Source: an uncultured Nocardiaceae bacterium (lineage in GTDB: Bacteria; Actinomycetota; Actinomycetes; Mycobacteriales; Mycobacteriaceae). From it: 9,184 nucleotides of DNA. The translations under genes and the position numbers were made by a program. Each line of letters opens with the position of its first letter. The stretch's first letter is position 1. Positions 1 through 5,399 of this stretch are shown in pieces. The notes beneath the pieces are model-generated. The model did not search any database, was not told the DNA's origin, and saw nothing but the letters and a program-made list of their open reading frames with translations. The stretch spans positions 1 to 9,184 of the forward strand of contig CAKZIX010000075.1 in the NCBI GenBank assembly GCA_936936565.1, read 5' to 3'.

Positions 1-54
1 CTCGCTGCGCTCGCATTGCTCCTCAGTCCAGACCGGGCGACGCGCGCGAACCGG

Positions 55-201
55 GTGGGCCGGCTGTCTCGTTGGCTGCTGAGGCGATGCGCGCGATCTC
101 GGGGTGGGCCGGCTGTCTCGTTGGCTGCTGAGGCGAATGCGCGCGATCCGGAGTGGGCCGGCTCTGTCTCGCTCACCGCTGACGCGATGCGCGCCGTCCG
201 A
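55..201. repeat. 49-bp tandem repeat, three copies
   Basis: Three head-to-tail copies begin at 55, 104 and 153, each opening with GTGGGCCGGCT and each containing a GCGATGCGCGCG-like core near its end. Copies 1 and 2 are almost identical (one inserted A and one lost base compensate, so the period stays at 49). Copy 3 has diverged in its middle. A degenerate partial unit may precede them at about 38-54. The period is not a multiple of 3, so an ORF reading through (16-276, +) changes frame at each copy and is unlikely to be a gene. The array lies downstream of the HAD gene; its function is not evident. Confidence 0.8.
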
Positions 202-209
202 TCCAGGCG

Positions 210-260
210 AATGAAGGTGACCGTGATGCTTGCCAGCTCAATGAATGTGACTTTCATTCA
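210..260. promoter_or_regulatory. Operator-like direct and inverted repeats
   Basis: AATGAAGGTGAC (210-221) recurs as AATGAATGTGAC (240-251), 11 of 12 bases identical and exactly 30 bp apart, close to three helical turns. The second copy is also half of an inverted repeat: AATGAA (240-245), a 7-base spacer, TTCATT (253-258). TGAATG (242-247) and CATTCA (255-260) make an overlapping, equally spaced pair. The symmetry suits a dimeric repressor of the TetR or MarR type, but no regulator gene is in view. The likely target would be a gene reading leftward out of the window. Assignment is by inference only. Confidence 0.35.
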
Positions 261-317
261 ACCGATGTGTGCGTGAAATGCGGCGCGGGTGTCTGAGCGC
301 CGCGTTCGGCCGATCTG

Positions 318-1166
318 CTATTTCTTGCGGCGGAGCAGGCCGTAGGTGACGGCGCCGGCGACGAGTGCGCTCAGCCCGACGGCGGCCGTCGTGGCGACGG
401 TGGTGGTGGACGGCGACTGCAGGCGGGCGCGCAGCGAAACCGGGTTCTCGAACGTGAGAATCGGCCAGCCGCGGGACGCCGCTTCCTTGCGCAGCGCGCG
501 GTCCGGGTTGACGGCCGTCGGGTGGCCGACCGCCTCGAGCATCGGAAGATCGGTGACCGAATCCGAGTACGCGAAGCAGCGCGACACGTCGTAGCCCTCG
601 CGCGCCGCGAGCCCGTGGATCGCTTCGACCTTGCCGGGCCCGTAGCAGTAGAACTCGACCTCGCCGGTGTACTTGCCCTCCTCGACCACCATGCGGGTCG
701 CGGCGGTGTGGGTGGCGCCCAGCGCCTCGGCGATGGGACGCACCACTTCCTCGCCCGACGCGGACACGATCACCACGTCGTGGCCGCGGATCTTGTGGTC
801 CGCGATCAAGTCGGCGGCTTCGGCGAAGATCAGCGGATCGACGATGTCGTGCAGCGTCTCGGCAACGATGGCGCGTACCTGCTGTACATCCCATCCTGTG
901 CACATGTTGGTCAGGTGCGCACGCATGCGCTCCATCTGGTCGTGGTCGGCGCCCGAGAGCAGAAACAGGAACTGGGCATAGCTGCTTTTGAGCACTGCCC
1001 TGCGGTTGATCAGGCCCTGATCGAAGAACGGGCGGCTGAAAGCGAGGGTGCTGGACTTGGCGATCACGGTCTTGTCCAGGTCGAAGAAGGCGGCGATCGG
1101 AGCGGTCACAGCGTCCAGGATAGGCAGGGCCGGAACTTTGTGACGCGCGGAACGTCGAGGTTGCAT
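318..1166 (-). CDS. HAD-IB (SerB-like) phosphatase, tail-anchored
   Basis: A 282-aa haloacid dehalogenase-superfamily hydrolase, predicted to remove phosphate from a small metabolite through an aspartyl-phosphate intermediate. Visible motifs: motif I D29-L-D31-K-T33 (nucleophile D29, acid/base D31), motif II S135 in VSASGEE, motif III K179, motif IV SDSVTD (D202, D206) for magnesium. The helical cap between motifs I and II is of the subfamily IB kind shared with SerB. The last residues (about 257-278) form one hydrophobic helix followed by RRKK, suggesting a C-terminal membrane anchor with the catalytic domain in the cytosol. ATG start at 1166 has AGGGA seven bases upstream (1174-1178 on the plus strand). 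It corresponds in position and type to M. tuberculosis Rv3661. The true substrate is unknown; phosphoserine is only one possibility. Confidence 0.93.
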   Translation of the reverse strand: MQPRRSARHKVPALPILDAVTAPIAAFFDLDKTVIAKSSTLAFSRPFFDQGLINRRAVLKSSYAQFLFLLSGADHDQMERMRAHLTNMCTGWDVQQVRAIVAETLHDIVDPLIFAEAADLIADHKIRGHDVVIVSASGEEVVRPIAEALGATHTAATRMVVEEGKYTGEVEFYCYGPGKVEAIHGLAAREGYDVSRCFAYSDSVTDLPMLEAVGHPTAVNPDRALRKEAASRGWPILTFENPVSLRARLQSPSTTTVATTAAVGLSALVAGAVTYGLLRRKK

Positions 1167-1191
1167 GAATGGGTCCCTGCGGGTGTACTAT
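1161..1191 (+). promoter_or_regulatory. Candidate promoter of the 6C RNA
   Basis: TACTAT (1186-1191) is a good -10 element and would place transcription start near 1198, the expected 5' end of the RNA. TTGCAT (1161-1166) is a possible but distant -35 (19-base spacer) that includes the start codon of the divergent HAD gene. On the minus strand the -10 reads ATAGTA, so the same bases might also serve the HAD gene. The -35 is weak. Confidence 0.45.
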
Positions 1192-1197
1192 GGCCAT

Positions 1198-1290
1198 CAC
1201 CTGGACAAGTTCCAGGCGCGTTCAGCCCGACCCCCCGGGGCTGAACCCGACGGCCCCCGCCTCCTCCCCCCCTGGCGGGGGCCGTCCTCT
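1198..1290 (+). ncRNA. 6C small RNA (B11-type)
   Basis: Recognised by structure and position. A small 5' stem pairs CTGGA (1201-1205) with TCCAG (1211-1215). Hairpin 1 pairs 1220-1228 with 1238-1246 (9 perfect pairs) and holds a run of six C in its loop. Hairpin 2 pairs 1249-1261 with 1274-1286 (13 perfect pairs) and holds a run of seven C in its 12-base loop. Two stems with loops carrying at least six C define the actinobacterial 6C RNA family. In M. tuberculosis the 6C RNA B11 is known between Rv3660c (ssd) and Rv3661, exactly the genes flanking this one, and on the ssd strand as here. In mycobacteria it acts as a trans-acting sRNA that pairs with G-rich targets through the C loops; overproduction affects growth. 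Hairpin 2 with the following CTCTATCTT probably also ends transcription. Both ends are estimated, not mapped. Confidence 0.88.
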
Positions 1291-1295
1291 ATCTT
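1249..1295 (+). terminator. Terminator stem of the 6C RNA
   Basis: GACGGCCCCCGCC (1249-1261) pairs perfectly with 1274-1286 and is followed by a pyrimidine-rich, modestly U-rich tail (CTCTATCTT). It would stop 6C transcription and help separate it from the ssd-tad operon. The U-run is imperfect, as is usual in actinobacteria. Confidence 0.55.
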
Positions 1296-1486
1296 CAGCA
1301 CGACGAATCCCCTTAGGCCACGCGTGTTTTGCCTGCGGAACGCCGGTAAGTCGCGATTGTGCCGTGATGGACGCTGGTCCAGTTTTTCTGGTTCGATCGT
1401 ACCGGTATTCATCCACAGGGCCTGAGTTGTCCACATTCTCGACATTGCCCCTGTCGCGGTGACGTGTCATCGCAGACGCTGAGCGC
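1291..1486 (+). promoter_or_regulatory. Promoter/leader region of the ssd-tad operon
   Basis: This stretch lies between the 6C RNA and ssd and has no gene. Besides the DnaA-box-like pair it holds a possible -10 (TATTCA, 1406-1411) without a convincing -35, and a small CCAG-T5-CTGG stem at 1379-1391. No strong Shine-Dalgarno sequence precedes the ssd ATG at 1487. The promoter must be somewhere here unless the operon is read through from the 6C gene, but its elements cannot be fixed from sequence alone. Confidence 0.4.
1409..1435 (+). promoter_or_regulatory. Pair of DnaA-box-like sites upstream of ssd
   Basis: TTGTCCACA (1427-1435) matches the actinobacterial DnaA box exactly, and TCATCCACA (1409-1417) matches TTATCCACA at 8 of 9 positions. 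Both lie on the same strand with starts 18 bp apart, 52-78 bp before the ssd ATG, in the probable promoter zone. DnaA is known to act as a transcription factor at clustered boxes. A role here is inference; a third 8-of-9 match (5262-5270) lies inside the prepilin gene and shows how easily single near-matches arise. Confidence 0.45.
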
Positions 1487-2560
1487 ATGGATCAATCCGT
1501 GCGTGTGTTGGCCGTTACCGCCGAAGCGGCTGTGCGGGAGGCGCTTCGGCGGGTCGCCGCAGCCGCAGATGCCGTGCTGGACGAATGCGATGCGCTGTCG
1601 CGGCACCACTGGTCGCGAGCCCAGGTCGTGGTGCTCGACGCCGTGGCCGCCACGCGCTGCCTGGAGGACGGGCTGCCGCGCCGGCCCGGGGTCATCCTGG
1701 TGTGCGAGGGTGCCGCAACGCTTGCCGACTGGCGGTGTGCTGCGTCGCTGGGTGCTGAGCGAGTGCTGGAGCTACCCGCTCAGGAATCGATCCTCGTGGG
1801 GCTGCTCGGCCGTCGGCCGGATGCGCGCGCCGGCGACGGCGCTGTGGTTGCCGTTGCCGGCGGGCGCGGTGGCGGTGGCGCATCCACGTTCGCTGCTGCC
1901 CTCGCGCTCACTGCCGTCGAGAGCTGGCCGCACACGCTGCTGGTCGACGGTGACGCAAACGGCGGCGGCGTCGATCTCCTGCTCGGCATCGAGAAGTCGG
2001 CCGGGATGCGCTGGCCTGGCCTGGTTCTGGAGTCCGGCCGAGTGCAGGCCGAGGCGCTGCATACCGCTTTGCCGCAGGTCGACGGAGTCGCGGTGCTGGC
2101 CTGCGGGCGAGGTTCCCAAGCGCGCCCGCCGCAGCGCGGTGCGGTCGGCGCAGTGCTCGAATCGTGCCGGGGCGCGGGAGATCTCGTCGTGTGCGACGTT
2201 CCGCGCGGTGGCGATGTCGAAACGTTCTTCGCCGCCGCCGATTTGGTCGTACTCGTTGTGCCGGCCGAGCTGCGCGCCTGCGCCGCTGCCGAGGCCTTCG
2301 CCGTGCAGGCCGCTGCCGTCAACCCGAACGTCGGTGCGGTGGTGCGCGGTCCGGCACCGGGTGGGCTCACTGCGGCCGAAGTAGCGGCGGCCGTTGGCAT
2401 TCCGCTGCTGGCGTCCATGCGTCCGCATGCCGGGCTTGCCGAACAGCTCGATCGCGGTGGGTTGCGGATCGGTCGCACGTCGCCCTTGCGCAAGGCCGCG
2501 AGCACCGTGCTTGCCACGCTCGACAAGCGGCCGGTCGCCTCCACCTGGGTGGCGGCATGA
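1487..2560 (+). CDS. Ssd: septum-site-determining / CpaE-TadZ-like protein
   Basis: A 357-aa MinD/ParA-superfamily protein of the CpaE/TadZ branch, homologous by position and layout to M. tuberculosis Rv3660c (Ssd), which influences septation and dormancy-type physiology. An N-terminal receiver-like region (about 5-110) precedes the P-loop-type domain. The nucleotide-binding loop is degenerate: A124-GGRGGGG-A132-S133-T134 replaces the KGGxGKT of MinD, so both the deviant lysine and the Walker lysine are absent. The Walker A' acidic motif is kept as VDGDANGGG (D154, D156). This suggests altered or lost ATP hydrolysis. As first gene of the tad operon it probably localises or regulates the pilus machine. 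The ATG at 1487 is chosen as the only plausible start, despite a weak ribosome site. The stop overlaps the ATG of a 12-codon mini-ORF (ATGA, 2557-2560). Confidence 0.88.
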   Translation: MDQSVRVLAVTAEAAVREALRRVAAAADAVLDECDALSRHHWSRAQVVVLDAVAATRCLEDGLPRRPGVILVCEGAATLADWRCAASLGAERVLELPAQESILVGLLGRRPDARAGDGAVVAVAGGRGGGGASTFAAALALTAVESWPHTLLVDGDANGGGVDLLLGIEKSAGMRWPGLVLESGRVQAEALHTALPQVDGVAVLACGRGSQARPPQRGAVGAVLESCRGAGDLVVCDVPRGGDVETFFAAADLVVLVVPAELRACAAAEAFAVQAAAVNPNVGAVVRGPAPGGLTAAEVAAAVGIPLLASMRPHAGLAEQLDRGGLRIGRTSPLRKAASTVLATLDKRPVASTWVAA

Positions 2561-2595
2561 GCCGGTCGGCACGGCATGCCGGGAGAACCTCGTGA
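2557..2595 (+). other. Mini-ORF bridging ssd and tadA
   Basis: A 12-codon ORF (MSRSARHAGRTS) begins in an ATGA overlap with the ssd stop and ends with a TGA that overlaps the GTG start of tadA (GTGA, 2592-2595). It contains the tadA ribosome site GGGAG (2581-2585). The layout would let a ribosome finishing ssd reinitiate, traverse the 31-base gap and terminate on the tadA start, coupling the two genes. Whether it is translated is unknown. A remnant of an older tadA start in a shifted frame is an alternative. Confidence 0.35.
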
Positions 2596-3749
2596 CGGCG
2601 CCCGCCGGCGTATCGGCGGACCTGCTGGACCGGGTGCGCGAGCGGCTTGCCCAAACTGCCACGGCACCAAGCCCGTCCGTGGTGGCTGCCGCCATTCGGG
2701 CGGAGGCGGGCGGCCTGCTGGGCGACACCGACTTGCTACAGGTCCTCAAGCTGCTGCAGACCGAGCTGAGCGGCGCCGGGCCGCTGGAAGAGCTGCTGCG
2801 CGAACCGGATGTCACCGACGTCCTCGTCACCGGTCCCGACGATGTTTGGGTGGATCGCGGCCGGGGGCTCGCGCGGGCCGGCGTGCGGTTCGCCGACGAC
2901 GCCGCCGTGCGCCGGCTGGCGCAGCGCCTGGCCTTGGCGGCCGGGCGCCGCCTCGACGACGCGCAGCCTTGGGTCGACGGGCGTTTGCCCGCCGTCTCTG
3001 GCGATTCCTTCGGGGTCCGGCTGCACGCGGTGCTCGCCCCGATTGCCCAAGGCGGCACCTGCTTGTCGCTGCGGGTGCTCCGCCCGGCCACCCAGGGGCT
3101 CGACGCGCTCGGTCTGGCGCCGGAACCACGTGCGTTGCTCAGCGCCATCATTCGGCAACGGCTGGCTTTTCTGGTGGTCGGCGGAACTGGCGCCGGAAAA
3201 ACCACTCTGCTGGCCGCGATGCTCGGCGCGGTCGATCCGTGCGATCGCATCGTCTGCGTAGAAGACGCGGCCGAGCTTGCGCCCCGGCACCCACACGTGG
3301 TGCGGCTGGTCGCACGCCCGGCGAATGTCGAAGGGGCGGGCGGGGTCTCGGTGCGTGATCTGGTGCGCCAAGCGCTGCGCATGCGGCCCGATCGGATCGT
3401 CGTGGGCGAGGTGCGCGGGGCCGAGGTGGTCGATCTGCTCACCGCGCTCAACACCGGCCACGACGGTGGTGCAGGCACCGTCCACGCGAACTCCACTGAG
3501 GAAGTACCGGCGCGTTTGGAAGCGCTCGCCGCGCTCGGCGGCATGAATCGCGCGGCGCTGCACAGCCAGCTCGCTGCGGCCGTCAAGGTGGTGCTGCACG
3601 TGCACCGCTATCCAGACGGTGCCCGCGCGCTGCGGGAAATTGCTGTGCTCGAACGTGATTCCCGCGGCTACGTGCATGCCGTTCCGGCGTGGCGCGAAGG
3701 GGCCGCCGGTGCCGGGCACCAGCAGCTGCTCGCGATGGTGGGCCGATGA
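2592..3749 (+). CDS. TadA/CpaF-type pilus secretion ATPase
   Basis: A 385-aa type II/IV secretion ATPase of the TadA (VirB11/PulE) family, the hexameric cytoplasmic motor that drives Flp pilus assembly. The N-terminal domain (about 1-170) is followed by the RecA-like domain with Walker A GGTGAGKTT (K203), Asp box (VCVEDAAEL), Walker B RIVVGE (E273) and His box (GTVHANS, H298). All key residues are intact. Start: GTG at 2592 with GGGAG six bases upstream. The longer frame back to an upstream ATG would overlap ssd by more than 150 bases and has no such site. The stop overlaps the tadB start (ATGA, 3746-3749), indicating translational coupling. Corresponds to M. tuberculosis Rv3659c. Confidence 0.95.
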   Translation: MTAPAGVSADLLDRVRERLAQTATAPSPSVVAAAIRAEAGGLLGDTDLLQVLKLLQTELSGAGPLEELLREPDVTDVLVTGPDDVWVDRGRGLARAGVRFADDAAVRRLAQRLALAAGRRLDDAQPWVDGRLPAVSGDSFGVRLHAVLAPIAQGGTCLSLRVLRPATQGLDALGLAPEPRALLSAIIRQRLAFLVVGGTGAGKTTLLAAMLGAVDPCDRIVCVEDAAELAPRHPHVVRLVARPANVEGAGGVSVRDLVRQALRMRPDRIVVGEVRGAEVVDLLTALNTGHDGGAGTVHANSTEEVPARLEALAALGGMNRAALHSQLAAAVKVVLHVHRYPDGARALREIAVLERDSRGYVHAVPAWREGAAGAGHQQLLAMVGR

Positions 3750-4537
3750 GTACCGTGCTGGCGCTCGTCGCGGCCGCTCTGCTCGCGTGGCCAGCGCAGC
3801 GCAGCGCTGTGCGGCTGCAGGCCCTACGGCTCGCTGCACACACGGCGGTCCCGCGCGGCCGGGCGGACCTGGGCTGGGTCCTGGTTGGTGGATGCGCCGT
3901 AATCGCAGTTGTCGGCGCGTGGACCGTCGGCTGTGCGGCGGCGATCGTCGTGTCGACGTTGCTGTTTCGCCGCCACCGCGCTGCCGCCGAGCGCGCCCGC
4001 CACGAGCAGCAACGTCAGCTGGGTGACGGGCTGGACAATCTGATTGCCGAGCTGCGCGTGGGCGCGCATCCGGCCGCGGCGTGCGCCGCAGCGGCGCAGG
4101 AGAGCGACGGTGTCGCCGCCGAGGTGTTCGCGATCGCCGCCGCCCGCGGCCGGCTGGGCGGTGTCGGGGCGGATGCCCTGTGCGACAGCGCTTCCCGAAT
4201 TTCCGAGGAGCTCGTTCGGGTCGCCCGTGCGTGGCGGCTCGCGGAGGCGCACGGGCTTGCGCTCGCCGAACTGTTGGGCGCCTGCCGAGAAGATCTATTG
4301 GGACGCATCAGGTTTCGCGGCCGTACCCAGGCCGCCCTGGCCGGCGCCCGCGCCACCGCTGCCGTGCTCGCCGGTCTCCCGCTCCTCGGAGTGCTGCTCG
4401 GGGAGCTGATGGGCGCGCACCCGCTGGCGGTCCTGCTCGGTGGCGGTGTCGGCGGCATCCTGCTCCTCGTGGGGTGTGCGCTGGCGTGTGCCGGCTTGTT
4501 GTGGAGCGACACACTCACCCGGCAGGCGATCGCATGA
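3746..4537 (+). CDS. TadB-like inner-membrane platform protein
   Basis: A 263-aa type II secretion F-domain protein, the membrane platform partner of TadA. A short N-terminal hydrophobic helix (3-15) and a second, longer hydrophobic stretch (about 42-74) precede a cytoplasmic helical domain (about 75-200). Hydrophobic helices at about 203-253 end the protein. The cytoplasmic part carries the recurrent pattern of this family (LDNLIAELRVGAHPAAA, then a later SRISEELVRVARAWRLAEAHG). The ATG at 3746 overlaps the tadA stop and is preferred over an ATG 57 bases upstream, which would add an Arg-rich extension inside tadA. The stop (4535-4537) again forms ATGA with a mini-ORF. Corresponds to Rv3658c. 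Confidence 0.9.
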   Translation: MSTVLALVAAALLAWPAQRSAVRLQALRLAAHTAVPRGRADLGWVLVGGCAVIAVVGAWTVGCAAAIVVSTLLFRRHRAAAERARHEQQRQLGDGLDNLIAELRVGAHPAAACAAAAQESDGVAAEVFAIAAARGRLGGVGADALCDSASRISEELVRVARAWRLAEAHGLALAELLGACREDLLGRIRFRGRTQAALAGARATAAVLAGLPLLGVLLGELMGAHPLAVLLGGGVGGILLLVGCALACAGLLWSDTLTRQAIA

Positions 4538-4590
4538 TCGAGCGACCGGTGGACGTATCGCGGCGAAGCCATACGTGCGAGGCGCCGTGA
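4534..4590 (+). other. Mini-ORF bridging tadB and tadC
   Basis: An 18-codon ORF (MIERPVDVSRRSHTCEAP) starts in an ATGA overlap with the tadB stop and ends in a TGA overlapping the GTG start of tadC (GTGA, 4587-4590). It is the same architecture as at the ssd/tadA junction (2557-2595), although the two peptides are unrelated in sequence. It could carry terminating ribosomes across the gap to tadC. Translation is unproven. Confidence 0.35.
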
Positions 4591-5153
4591 GCCTGGTACT
4601 GCTTGCGTGTGCGCTCCTCGTCCTGCCGACGAGCAAGGTCGGCGGGCGGTTGGCGCACCTGCGCCGCGGCCCGTCCGCGCCGGTGGCGCTCGTCGCGCAG
4701 GCGCCGGATCCGTTGGCACTCGCCGGGATATTCGATTTGCTCGCGGCGTGCCTGCGCGCGGGCCTGCCCACCGCAGCCGCCGTGCGAGCGGTGGCACCGT
4801 GCGCCCCCACGGTGCTCGCGGTACGGCTGCGCACTGCGGCCGACCTACTCGCTCTGGGCGCTGACCCGGCTGTCGCATGGCAGCCGGTCGCCGATGATCC
4901 GGCCACGGAGTCGTTGGCGCGGATGGCCCGACGGTCCGCGCGGTCCGGATCGTCGCTCGCCGATGGTTTGGCTGAGCTTGCCGCCCAGCGGCGCGCCGAC
5001 GCCGAAGACGCCGCCGCGGCGCGAGCCGAGCGTGCCGGTGTGCTGATCGCCGGGCCGCTGGGCCTGTGCTTTCTTCCCGCCTTCGTCTGCCTGGGCATAG
5101 TGCCCGTGGTGATCGGGTTGGCCGGGCAGCTCATGGGGGGAGAAATGCTGTGA
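4587..5153 (+). CDS. TadC-like inner-membrane platform protein
   Basis: A 188-aa second type II secretion F-domain protein, the usual partner of TadB in the pilus platform. An N-terminal hydrophobic helix (2-13) is followed by a cytoplasmic domain that starts with FDLLAACLRAGLPTAAAV, a pattern typical of TadB/TadC, and two hydrophobic helices near the C-terminus (about 150-183). Start: GTG at 4587, four bases after GAGG (4579-4582), and sharing GTGA with the end of the mini-ORF. An in-frame GTG at 4575 is possible and would add four residues. The much longer frame back to 4440 lies inside tadB and is rejected. Corresponds to Rv3657c. Confidence 0.85.
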   Translation: MSLVLLACALLVLPTSKVGGRLAHLRRGPSAPVALVAQAPDPLALAGIFDLLAACLRAGLPTAAAVRAVAPCAPTVLAVRLRTAADLLALGADPAVAWQPVADDPATESLARMARRSARSGSSLADGLAELAAQRRADAEDAAAARAERAGVLIAGPLGLCFLPAFVCLGIVPVVIGLAGQLMGGEML

Positions 5154-5165
5154 AACCACAAGTTT

Positions 5166-5188
5166 CCGGCGCGGAATCGCCGCGCCGG
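5166..5188 (+). promoter_or_regulatory. Perfect GC hairpin upstream of the prepilin gene
   Basis: CCGGCGCGG (5166-5174) pairs perfectly with CCGCGCCGG (5180-5188) around a five-base loop AATCG. No U-run follows, so it is a poor terminator. It lies between the tadC stop (5153) and the prepilin Shine-Dalgarno (5195-5201). It may block 3' exonucleases for the upstream mRNA or protect a processed 5' end of the pilin mRNA, allowing the pilin to be made in excess of the machine. Confidence 0.6.
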
Positions 5189-5194
5189 GCAACC

Positions 5195-5201
5195 AGGGAG
5201 G
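5195..5201 (+). promoter_or_regulatory. Strong ribosome binding site of the prepilin
   Basis: AGGGAGG lies six bases before the ATG at 5208. It is the strongest Shine-Dalgarno sequence in the operon, where other genes rely on short sites or stop/start overlap. This fits high translation of a structural subunit. Confidence 0.75.
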
Positions 5202-5207
5202 GAACCG

Positions 5208-5399
5208 ATGCTCGACTGGATCCAATGCCGCTGCGCGTTGTTGCTCACGCAGGACGAGGGCATGTCCACAGCCGAATACGCGATCGGGACGATCGCCGCC
5301 GCGGCGTTCGGTGCCGTGCTGTACTCGGTAGTCACCGGCGACAGCATCGTCAACGCACTCACCAAAATCATCGACCGGGCCTTGAACACTCAGGTGTGA
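5208..5399 (+). CDS. DUF4244 protein, likely Flp-type major prepilin
   Basis: A 63-aa protein of the DUF4244 family found in actinobacterial tad loci. The leader (1-18) ends in DEG and is followed by M19-S-T-A-E23-Y24. Cleavage after G18 would put Glu at +5 and Tyr at +6, the signature of Flp prepilins. The following hydrophobic stretch (about 25-40, AIGTIAAAAFGAVLY) would form the pilus core helix, and the mature subunit would be 45 residues. Position between the platform genes and the TadE-like gene supports a role as the fibre subunit. Processing needs a prepilin peptidase, which is not in this window. Start chosen from the strong Shine-Dalgarno at 5195-5201; the inner ATG (M19) would remove the leader. 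Corresponds to Rv3656c. The stop overlaps the next GTG start (5396-5399). Confidence 0.88.
   Translation: MLDWIQCRCALLLTQDEGMSTAEYAIGTIAAAAFGAVLYSVVTGDSIVNALTKIIDRALNTQV

Larger units (their letters stand above)
1..317. other. Non-coding left flank
   Basis: No convincing gene is present between the window edge and the end of the HAD gene. The stretch contains the 49-bp tandem repeat and, at 210-260, the operator-like repeats. No clear hairpin plus U-run terminator was seen directly behind the HAD stop at 318. A gene that starts here on the minus strand and leaves the window to the left cannot be excluded. Confidence 0.6.

Noticed and set aside
55..201. CRISPR array
   Set aside because: The repeats are directly contiguous with no unique spacers, and no cas gene is present.
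16..276. 86-aa ORF across the 49-bp repeats
   Set aside because: The repeat period is not a multiple of three, so the peptide is not repetitive, and no ribosome site or family resemblance was seen.
522..1244. 240-aa plus-strand ORF opposite the HAD gene
   Set aside because: Shadow of the HAD coding sequence, and it would also read through the 6C RNA.
1772..3586. 604-aa minus-strand ORF opposite ssd and tadA
   Set aside because: Low-complexity Ser/Arg/Ala-rich translation with no domain; it lies opposite genes with intact motifs and is a high-GC shadow.
2736..3839. 367-aa minus-strand ORF opposite tadA
   Set aside because: Runs antisense to the Walker A, Walker B and His-box coding of tadA; no recognisable motif of its own.
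5262..5270. Third DnaA-box-like site
   Set aside because: ATGTCCACA has one mismatch and encodes the conserved start of the mature prepilin, so it is explained by coding constraint.
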